Assembly: GCA_002798195.1 (NCBI GenBank)
Contig: NWQM01000004.1
Coordinates: 310,001 to 374,000, forward strand
Source: Lysobacteraceae bacterium NML03-0222
GTDB lineage: Bacteria; Pseudomonadota; Gammaproteobacteria; Xanthomonadales; Xanthomonadaceae
Direction of reading: 5' to 3'
DNA length: 64,000 bases
The notes under the pieces are model-generated. The model saw only the letters and a program-made list of their open reading frames with translations, was not told the DNA's origin and made no database searches. Shown piece after piece: positions 57,845 to 64,000 of the stretch (position 1 is the stretch's first letter; every line of letters begins with the position of its first letter). A program made the translations under genes and the position numbers.

Positions 57845-59338
57845 GTGGACAGCCAGAAACTCAGCCAGTTCGTGAATGACAAATGGGACAACGAAATCGT
57901 CCCGCAGCTGATTGATTACATCGCCATTCCCAACAAATCGCCGATGTTCGACGCCAATTGGCGCGAGCATGGCTATATGGAACAGGCGGTGACGCTGATG
58001 GAGAACTGGGCCAAATCGCAAAGCATCCCCGGCATGACGGTCGAAGTGGTACGGCTGGAAGGACGTACACCGTTGATTTTCATCGACATCCCGGCCAGCG
58101 GCGAATCGGTGGGTGAGGACTGTGTGCTGCTGTACGGGCATCTGGACAAGCAGCCGGAAATGACCGGCTGGGACGAAGACCTGGGGCCGTGGAAGCCGGT
58201 GCTGCGCGGCGACAAGCTATACGGGCGCGGCGGTGCGGACGATGGTTATGCCATCTTCGGCTCGCTCACCAGCATCATGGCCTTGCAGGCGCAGGGTCTG
58301 CCGCATGCACGCTGCGTGATTCTGATCGAGGCCTGCGAGGAGTCCGGCAGCTATGACCTGCCCGCCTATGTGGACCATCTGGCCGAGCGCATCGGCAAGC
58401 CTTCGTTGGTGGTCTGCCTGGATTCTGGTTGCGGCAATTACGAACAACTGTGGTGCACCACCTCGCTGCGCGGCCTGGCCGGTGGCAACCTGCGCGTGGA
58501 TGTGCTGAACGAAGGCGTGCATTCGGGCAGCGCCTCGGGCGTGGTGCCCTCCAGCTTCCGCCTGCTGCGGCAGCTGCTCTCGCGCATCGAAGACGAAACC
58601 AGCGGGCAGCTGATACTGGATGGCCTGCATGTGGACATCCCTGCCGAGCGCATCGAGCAAGCCGAGAAAGCGGCCGAGGTGCTGGATGGAGAAGTGTTTG
58701 CCAGCTACCCGGCCGTGGATGGTCTGGTGCCCATGCACCCGCAAGTTGCACAGCAGATTCTTGGCCGCACTTGGTATCCGGCGCTGTCGGTCACCGGCGT
58801 GGACGGCATGCCGCCCTTGGAAAATGCCGGCAATGTGCTGCGCCCGTTCACCTCGGTAAAGCTGTCGCTGCGCCTGCCGCCCACGCTCGATGGCGATGCC
58901 GGTGGTCAGCTGCTGCGCGATACCCTGCTGGCCAATCCGCCCAGTGGCGCCAAGGTCAGCTTCGATCTGGAAAAATCTTCTACCGGCTGGAATGCCCCGG
59001 CGATGGTGCCGTGGCTTTCCGAAGCCATTGAAGCGGCCAGCCAGGCGTTCTTTGGCAAGAGCGCGATGTATATGGGCGAAGGCGGCTCAATTCCGTTCAT
59101 GGGCATGCTGGGCGAGAAATTCCCCGGCGCGCAATTCATGATTACCGGCGTGCTGGGGCCGCACAGCAATGCCCACGGCCCCAATGAATTCCTGCACATC
59201 CCGATGGGCAAGCGCGTTACCGCTTGCGTGGCGCAAGTTATCCTCGCCCATCATGCCGCCAGCCTGCGTGGCGAAACCACTGGCGCGGCAGTCAGCCCGG
59301 ACAGCGGCAAGCGCCACGGCGACCACGGCTGCTGCTAA
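57845..59338 (+). CDS. M20 family metallopeptidase (dipeptidase-like)
   Basis: A 497-residue protein: DCVLLYGHLDKQPEMTGW (first metal motif H-x-D), GRGGADDGYAIFGSL (bridging Asp), EACEESGSYDLPAYVDHL (E-E catalytic/metal pair), and MYMGEGGSIPFMGMLGEKFPGAQF plus HGPNEFLHIPMGKRV near the end. The di-zinc M20 aminoacylase/dipeptidase fold. Cytoplasmic; substrate probably dipeptides. GTG start at 57845 with GGAGCGACG upstream. Confidence 0.9.
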   Translation: MDSQKLSQFVNDKWDNEIVPQLIDYIAIPNKSPMFDANWREHGYMEQAVTLMENWAKSQSIPGMTVEVVRLEGRTPLIFIDIPASGESVGEDCVLLYGHLDKQPEMTGWDEDLGPWKPVLRGDKLYGRGGADDGYAIFGSLTSIMALQAQGLPHARCVILIEACEESGSYDLPAYVDHLAERIGKPSLVVCLDSGCGNYEQLWCTTSLRGLAGGNLRVDVLNEGVHSGSASGVVPSSFRLLRQLLSRIEDETSGQLILDGLHVDIPAERIEQAEKAAEVLDGEVFASYPAVDGLVPMHPQVAQQILGRTWYPALSVTGVDGMPPLENAGNVLRPFTSVKLSLRLPPTLDGDAGGQLLRDTLLANPPSGAKVSFDLEKSSTGWNAPAMVPWLSEAIEAASQAFFGKSAMYMGEGGSIPFMGMLGEKFPGAQFMITGVLGPHSNAHGPNEFLHIPMGKRVTACVAQVILAHHAASLRGETTGAAVSPDSGKRHGDHGCC

Positions 59339-59348
59339 GCCAAGACTC

Positions 59349-59377
59349 CTGCCGGGGCGGACATCGCGCCCCGGCAG
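59349..59377 (+). terminator. GC-rich hairpin after the M20 peptidase gene
   Basis: CTGCCGGGGC (59349-59358) pairs with GCCCCGGCAG (59368-59377), a perfect 10-bp stem 11 bases past the stop. No T-run follows, so it may only partly stop transcription towards amgK. Confidence 0.45.
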
Positions 59378-59404
59378 CCTCAATCAGCCTCATTTCCTGA
59401 CCCC

Positions 59405-60394
59405 ATGACCCGCGAAACGCAACGCCTTGAATGGGCACGCTCGGCACTTGCCGCACCCGACCTTGAACTTGAACGCGCATCGGTGGATGCCGGCTTCCGC
59501 AGCTATTGGCGCACCAGCGGCATCACTCCCAGCCGCATCATCATGGATGCCCCCCCCGGCGTGGAAGATGTCACGCCCTGGCTTGCCATCGGTACGCTCC
59601 TCAAAAACGGCGGGGTGCGTGTGCCGAAGGTGCTGGCCGAAGACCGCGAACAAGGCTTTTTGTTGCTGGAAGACCTGGGCGTGCATACCTATCTGCACGA
59701 GCTGACCGCCGACAATGCCGATGCCCTGTTTGATGCGGCCATCAGCCAGTTGCTGAGGCTGCAAGCCATCACGCCTCCGGCAAGCCTGCCGCGCTATGAC
59801 GAAGCGATGCTGCTGCGCGAGCTGCGCCTGTTTGACGAATGGTTCTGCCAGCGCCATCTGGGGCTGAGCCTGGGTTGCGGCGAGCTGGAAACCCTCGATG
59901 CGGCCTACCGAGTGTTGATTGATGCCGCATTGGCACAGCCGCAAGTGCTGGTACACCGCGATTTCATGCCGCGCAATCTGATGCCGGCCGAAAACGGCCC
60001 GGCGGTGCTGGACTTCCAGGACGCCGTGGCAGGCCCCATCGCCTATGACGTACTGTCGCTGTTCAAGGATGCCTTCATCAGTTGGCCCACCGAGCGCGTC
60101 AATACCTGGCTGCACCACTACCATGCGCGCGCCAGCGCTGCCGGTTTGCCAGTCCCCGCGCTTGAGCGTTTTATCCAGGACGCCGAGCTGATTGGCATCC
60201 AGCGCCACCTGAAGGTCATCGGCATTTTTGCCCGTCTGCACCACCGCGACCACAAGCTCAAATACCTCACCGATGCGCCGCGCTTCTTCAGCTATCTGGA
60301 CGAGGTGCTGCCCAAATACCCGGCGCTTTCGGGCCTGGCCGGCTTTATCGAGCAACGCATCAAGCCGTTGTTTGAAGCACCGGCGCTGACATGA
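59405..60394 (+). CDS. amgK: N-acetylmuramate/N-acetylglucosamine kinase AmgK
   Basis: A 329-residue phosphotransferase of the APH fold: SVDAGFRSYWRT, FLLLEDLGVHTYLHEL, the catalytic VHRDFMPRNLM and LDFQDAVAGPIAYDV, typical of AmgK. It phosphorylates the anomeric carbon of MurNAc (and GlcNAc) released from peptidoglycan. It overlaps murU by four bases (ATGA), the standard AmgK-MurU recycling pair that bypasses de novo UDP-MurNAc synthesis and confers fosfomycin tolerance in Pseudomonas. Confidence 0.93.
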   Translation: MTRETQRLEWARSALAAPDLELERASVDAGFRSYWRTSGITPSRIIMDAPPGVEDVTPWLAIGTLLKNGGVRVPKVLAEDREQGFLLLEDLGVHTYLHELTADNADALFDAAISQLLRLQAITPPASLPRYDEAMLLRELRLFDEWFCQRHLGLSLGCGELETLDAAYRVLIDAALAQPQVLVHRDFMPRNLMPAENGPAVLDFQDAVAGPIAYDVLSLFKDAFISWPTERVNTWLHHYHARASAAGLPVPALERFIQDAELIGIQRHLKVIGIFARLHHRDHKLKYLTDAPRFFSYLDEVLPKYPALSGLAGFIEQRIKPLFEAPALT

Positions 60395-61101
60395 AGGGGC
60401 TGGTATTTGCCGCCGGTCTTGGCGAGCGCATGCGGCCACTGACCGATACCACCCCCAAGCCATTGCTGAGCGTCGGCGGCAAGCCGCTGATTGTCTGGCA
60501 TCTGCAAAAGCTCTCCGCCATCGGCATACGCGAGGTCATCATCAATACCTCGTGGCTGGCCGAACAATTCCCCGCCATGCTGGGTGACGGCAGCCAGTTC
60601 GGGCTGCGGCTTGTGTTTTCTTTTGAGGGCGCAAGCCCGCTGGAAACCGGCGGCGGCATGTGGAATGCCCTGCCGCTGCTGGGTGATGCCCCCTTCATCG
60701 CCGTCAATGGCGATGTCTGGTGCGATGCCGACTTTGCCCGCCTGCCGCGCGAGCCGCAGGGTCTGGCACACCTGATGATGGTGGACAATCCCGCGCACAA
60801 CCCCAATGGCGATTTCGCACTGGATGCGGCCGGCCAATTGCACTCCGAAGGCGCGCAAAAACTCACCTTCTCCGGTATCGGCGTTTACCGGCCAGCACTT
60901 TTTGATAACTGGCGCGAAGTGATTGGCGATGCACCGGGGGCTGCGGATACTCCGCCGAAGTTCCGTCTGGCGCCGCTGCTGCGCGCGGCCATGCACCGCC
61001 GACAGGTCAGCGGCGTGCATCACCGCGGACGCTGGACCGATGTTGGCACACCAGAGCGGCTGGCGCTTTTGAATCAGGAGCTGCTCGCCGCCAATACCTG
61101 A
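60391..61101 (+). CDS. murU: N-acetylmuramate-1-phosphate uridylyltransferase MurU
   Basis: A 236-residue nucleotidyltransferase: MKGLVFAAGLGERMRPLTDTTPKPLL, the NTP-binding start, then VNGDVWCDADFA, FSGIGVYRPALF, and a C-terminal GRWTDVGTPERLALLNQ. It makes UDP-MurNAc from MurNAc-1-phosphate and UTP, the step after AmgK. Its last 28 bases overlap the end of hda on the opposite strand. Confidence 0.94.
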   Translation: MKGLVFAAGLGERMRPLTDTTPKPLLSVGGKPLIVWHLQKLSAIGIREVIINTSWLAEQFPAMLGDGSQFGLRLVFSFEGASPLETGGGMWNALPLLGDAPFIAVNGDVWCDADFARLPREPQGLAHLMMVDNPAHNPNGDFALDAAGQLHSEGAQKLTFSGIGVYRPALFDNWREVIGDAPGAADTPPKFRLAPLLRAAMHRRQVSGVHHRGRWTDVGTPERLALLNQELLAANT

Positions 61102-61775
61102 CGCAAGAACGGCAAGGTCAAACGCCGTTGCGCCGCCAGTGATTCGCGGTCAAGACGCTCAAACAGCTGTGCCAGGCCGTGCAAATCGCGGCCATGGTGC
61201 TTGAGCAGCCAGTCAATCGCGGCATCATCAAATTGCAGGCCACGCCGTGCCGCGCGCAGGCGCAAGATTTGAGCGCGCGCTGCATCATCGGCCAGGGTCA
61301 GCACGATGCGCGGCAGCTGCGCCAGGCGTGATTCCAAATCTGGCAGCACCAGCCCAAGATGCTCAACAGTTTCAGCAGCGCTGTACAGCAGCTGACCACC
61401 GCGGTCACGCACGGCATTGTGGAAGTTGAACAGCGCCACTTCCTGCGCGCGCATTCCGGCGATTTTTTCCAAGCCATCCAGCGCATACAGCACGCCCGAC
61501 TGCGCAACCGGCAGGGCATCTTCCAGATACTCCCCCAGCACCGTGACCGGCAAATAATGCACGGCACGACCATGTTTTTCTGCCTCCGAGCACACCGCCA
61601 GAGCCAGATGGGTTTTACCGCTGCCGCTCCCCCCGGCCAGATACAGGCCGGCACCTTCGCCTAGCGAAAGCATCTGTAATTGCGCCAATGCCGCAGGCGG
61701 CGCGGCCACGAAATTTTCCAGCCGCTGGTCGGGCGGGTATTTCAGCCCCAGCGGCAATTGTCGGGAAGCACTCAC
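61074..61775 (-). CDS. hda: DnaA regulatory inactivator Hda
   Basis: A 233-residue AAA+ protein: RQLPLGLKYPPDQRLENFV (the clamp-binding motif QLPLGL near the N-terminus), Walker A GGSGSGKTH at residues 48-56, LYALDGLEKIAG (the Walker B position), and the C-terminal LLKHHGRDLHGLAQLFERLD. With the sliding clamp it triggers ATP hydrolysis on DnaA. Its stop lies inside the end of murU (28-base antisense overlap); its start overlaps the AI-2E permease stop. Confidence 0.95.
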   Translation of the reverse strand: MSASRQLPLGLKYPPDQRLENFVAAPPAALAQLQMLSLGEGAGLYLAGGSGSGKTHLALAVCSEAEKHGRAVHYLPVTVLGEYLEDALPVAQSGVLYALDGLEKIAGMRAQEVALFNFHNAVRDRGGQLLYSAAETVEHLGLVLPDLESRLAQLPRIVLTLADDAARAQILRLRAARRGLQFDDAAIDWLLKHHGRDLHGLAQLFERLDRESLAAQRRLTLPFLRQVLAASSS

Positions 61776-62962
61776 GTCCTGGATGACTCCGATGACTCGT
61801 CCGGCATCAGGATTCTGCTGCCCGGCTCCGCAGACAGCACAAGCTCCGGCCCTTCGCCCACATAGGTTTTGCTGAGGCGATAGCGCTCCACGGCAAAATG
61901 CAGCATCACGTTCATCACGGCGGCAACCGGCAGAGCCAGCAGCATGCCCAGGAAGCCAAACAGCACGCCCCCTGCCATGACCGCAAAAATCACCGCCATC
62001 GGATGCAGGCCAATACGCTCACCCACCAATTTGGGCGTCAGCAAGTAGCTTTCCACCATCTGTGCCACGGTAAACACCATCCCCACGCCCAGCAGCATCG
62101 GCCAGCCGCCACCTTGCACCAGTGCCGCAATGCCGCCCATCACCACCACCGACGCCGGGCCGACATAGGGCACAAAGCTGAGAATCCCGCCGATGACCCC
62201 AATCAAGATGCCCACCTTGACACCAACCAGCCACAGCCCCAGCCCGTACATCAGGCCAAGCGCAGCCATCACCAGGAATTGACCGCGCAGAAAACCACCC
62301 AAGACTTCGTCGGATTCCTTGGCCAAGCGGGTTGCCGTGACGATATGGTCACGCGGCACCAGCGCAGCGATGCGCTCGACAAACTTGTCCCAATCACGCA
62401 GGAAGAAAAACGCCAGAATCGGAATCAGCACCAGATTGGTCAGCCACAGCGCAATGCTCATTCCCGAGCGCGATACAAAAGCCAATACAGAGGTCGCCAC
62501 ACCACCGACCCGTTGCCAGTGGTCGCGCAGCATCCGCAGCAACCGGTCGCTGTCCAGCCAGGCCACCAAATCAAAATCAAAGCGCGCTTTTATCCAGGGA
62601 GCCAATTGCTCATAGAACCACCCCTGGAACCAGGCCTGATACGCCGGCCAGGATTCCACCAGCATCATCACCTGTTTGACGATCAGCGGAATCAGAACCA
62701 GCAGCACCGCCAGCAGCAGCAGGATCATCCCTATGAATACCAGAATGACACCGTTAATCCGCGAATAACCGCGCGACTCAAGCCAGTCCACCAGCGGGTC
62801 GCCCAGCCAGCCCAGCATGGCCGCCACTACAAACGGTGTCAGGATGGGGGCAAGCAGGCTGACGACCCATAATACGCCGATAGTCAGTGCCGCCCATTGC
62901 ACACGACGGAAGAAGGTCGCGATATCAGCCAGTGATTGCTGACGACTGGGAGAAGAATTCAT
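61772..62962 (-). CDS. AI-2E transporter family permease (PerM-like)
   Basis: A 396-residue integral membrane protein with about eight TM helices: VLWVVSLLAPILTPFVVAAMLGWLGDPLVD, GVILVFIGMILLLLAVLLVLIPLIV, LVLIPILAFFFLRDWD, FLVMAALGLMYGLGLWLVGVKVGILIGVIGGILSFVPYVGP and TPKLVGERIGLHPMAVIFAVMAGGVLFGFLG, all typical. Start MNSSPSRQQ at 62962. The family exports varied solutes; the role here is unknown. Order DUF2066 - permease - hda is conserved in related genomes. Confidence 0.93.
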   Translation of the reverse strand: MNSSPSRQQSLADIATFFRRVQWAALTIGVLWVVSLLAPILTPFVVAAMLGWLGDPLVDWLESRGYSRINGVILVFIGMILLLLAVLLVLIPLIVKQVMMLVESWPAYQAWFQGWFYEQLAPWIKARFDFDLVAWLDSDRLLRMLRDHWQRVGGVATSVLAFVSRSGMSIALWLTNLVLIPILAFFFLRDWDKFVERIAALVPRDHIVTATRLAKESDEVLGGFLRGQFLVMAALGLMYGLGLWLVGVKVGILIGVIGGILSFVPYVGPASVVVMGGIAALVQGGGWPMLLGVGMVFTVAQMVESYLLTPKLVGERIGLHPMAVIFAVMAGGVLFGFLGMLLALPVAAVMNVMLHFAVERYRLSKTYVGEGPELVLSAEPGSRILMPDESSESSRT

Positions 62963-62972
62963 CCGCTCGTCC

Positions 62973-64000
62973 TCAACGCAAAACAAATTGGGTCTTGTCC
63001 TCGCCCTCAGCTTGGACAAGCACGCCATCGCGACCCAGCGCACGGGTAAAGCCCGCCAGCCCGGTCTTCAGATGCAAACGCAATACCAGCGCGTTGTCGC
63101 CTGCCGACACCGGCACCACACTGCCCACCAGAGCATGACCTTCCAGCCAGCCTATCAAGCGCAGATAGTCATGGGCATCTTTCACGCCGCCGATGGTGAG
63201 GGTGAAATCCCCCGGCGGGCTGGCCGGTGCAGTGGCGCGGGCATATTTGCGAATCAGCGCATTGGCGACCATGTCGGCGCCGGCCGCCATCGCTCGGCGC
63301 GCATCGCCATCATTGCTGCTGGTGCGCGCCAGCACTTTGCCATCATCCACAAAAATCCAGTCCGCACGCCAGCCATTGCCGGCGCGATAGAGCTTGCCAA
63401 GCAGCTGCATTGGCGGCGCATAGGCGCGCGAAGTGCGGGCAACGGCTGCGGTATCCCCCCGCCAAATCGCCCCGGCCATGGCCTGCTCTGCGGCATTGCC
63501 GGCCGGCAAGCCCAGCGCATAACCGCGCGCACGGGCGCGATCGAGAATGCTGCGCGCAGCATTGTTTTGCTGCAGGCCGACAAGGCGCGGCCCCGAACCA
63601 TCGTCAATCGCCAGCCACAGTACCGGCTTGGGACGCGGCGAGGGCCACACCGGCAGGCCCACCATCCTGACCAGCTCATCCACCTTGTCCGGGTGGAAGC
63701 GCACCACCATGGTGGTACTGAACGTCGGGGCGCCGCTGGCCGAGCGGCCTTCATCCTGGCGATAGTCATAGCCTTCCACATATTCCCTGGCGCGGCGCAA
63801 CTCCTCGCTCATGCCGGGGCGTGCGCCAGGATTGCGATCGCCGGACATATTGGCAAGCACCTGCGAAAGCGCACGGGCAAAGCCGCCATTGCGCTCATTT
63901 TCAGACTGCGAACGCACCGTGACTTCCGCCTGATAGGCGCCTTGTCCGCGCGCGCGCGCGCCGCTTTCGGAATGGCGCTGCGCCAATGCCGGCAGCATGC
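62973..64000 (-). CDS. DUF2066 domain protein (5' truncated by window edge)
   Basis: About 341 residues are seen; the frame is open to the window edge, so the N-terminus, probably a signal peptide, is missing. DUF2066 features: YQAEVTVRSQSENERNGGFARALSQVLANMSGDRN, GVKDAHDYLRLIGWLEGHALVGSVVPV and a terminal DGVLVQAEGEDKTQFVLR. These proteins lie in the periplasm next to the permease and Hda and their role is unknown. It is 10 bases before the permease start on the same strand. Confidence 0.88.
   Translation of the reverse strand, partial: MLPALAQRHSESGARARGQGAYQAEVTVRSQSENERNGGFARALSQVLANMSGDRNPGARPGMSEELRRAREYVEGYDYRQDEGRSASGAPTFSTTMVVRFHPDKVDELVRMVGLPVWPSPRPKPVLWLAIDDGSGPRLVGLQQNNAARSILDRARARGYALGLPAGNAAEQAMAGAIWRGDTAAVARTSRAYAPPMQLLGKLYRAGNGWRADWIFVDDGKVLARTSSNDGDARRAMAAGADMVANALIRKYARATAPASPPGDFTLTIGGVKDAHDYLRLIGWLEGHALVGSVVPVSAGDNALVLRLHLKTGLAGFTRALGRDGVLVQAEGEDKTQFVLR

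Noticed and set aside
59390..60463. 357-residue frame on the minus strand
   Set aside because: Antisense to amgK; amgK has all catalytic motifs.

Overview
The window is a GC-rich chromosomal segment of a gammaproteobacterium, most likely of the Xanthomonadales/Lysobacterales. That placement is an inference from gene content and order: the DUF2066 - AI-2E permease - hda - murU/amgK block, a suf operon ending in a Rieske protein and led by an Rrf2 regulator, an arginine-deiminase-like protein typical of that group, and thrB/thrC as separate short genes. Nearly all of it is core housekeeping chromosome. Two accessory or degraded islands stand out, at about 10.1-13.7 kb and 22.7-29.0 kb.

Layout. 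0-9 kb: a DUF885 peptidase (cut by the window edge), two lipoproteins, rpmB-rpmG with promoter and terminator, thiC behind a TPP riboswitch, and thrB and thrC separated by an opposing calcineurin-like phosphoesterase. 9-14.6 kb: a two-TM unknown, then a leftward oxidoreductase operon (DUF2798, zinc-type alcohol dehydrogenase, SnoaL-like protein, SDR). In this operon the SDR and a second DUF2798 copy are pseudogenes, and a truncated AlbA_2-domain gene sits between the operon and a LysR regulator. 14.8-22.5 kb: a DPP-IV-like S9 peptidase, a YqhA-family protein, ribH-nusB-thiL, and a DinG/YoaA helicase. 22.7-29.0 kb: an RHS gene whose 5' end is cut off by an in-frame TAA. It carries an AT-rich variable C-terminus followed by an overlapping small membrane protein (candidate toxin-immunity pair), an orphan RHS scrap, an IS3-family element, and the 5' part of a WYL-type regulator cut by the IS. 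29.1-33.7 kb: rsmG-parA-parB, then an epimerase, a glycosyltransferase and a LABN protein in a tightly coupled cluster. 33.7-43.2 kb: a NamZ-like DUF1343 protein, DOMON-like protein, MscS channel, purD, an MFS-PlsC fusion, a CD225/DUF2752 pair, and glnE. 43.2-47.3 kb: an arginine-deiminase-like protein, DUF2789, cytochrome b561-like protein, AhpD-like protein and Dyp peroxidase. 48-56.3 kb: the suf operon sufR-sufB-(lipoprotein-LprI)-sufC-sufD-sufS-(DUF6882-GNAT)-Rieske. 56.3-64 kb: an ODP-type MBL protein, a ComEA-like protein, an M20 peptidase, amgK-murU, and hda, the AI-2E permease and DUF2066 reading leftward off the edge.

How the genes work together. Thiamine (thiC with riboswitch, thiL), riboflavin (ribH), threonine (thrB, thrC) and purine (purD) genes supply core metabolism. 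The suf operon makes Fe-S clusters used by ThiC, the DinG-type helicase and the Rieske protein. AmgK-MurU, with the DUF1343/NamZ protein, indicate MurNAc recycling from peptidoglycan. ParAB and Hda act in chromosome partition and replication control. The most noteworthy signals are the RHS toxin-immunity candidate and the IS-marked junction that joins two broken genes.
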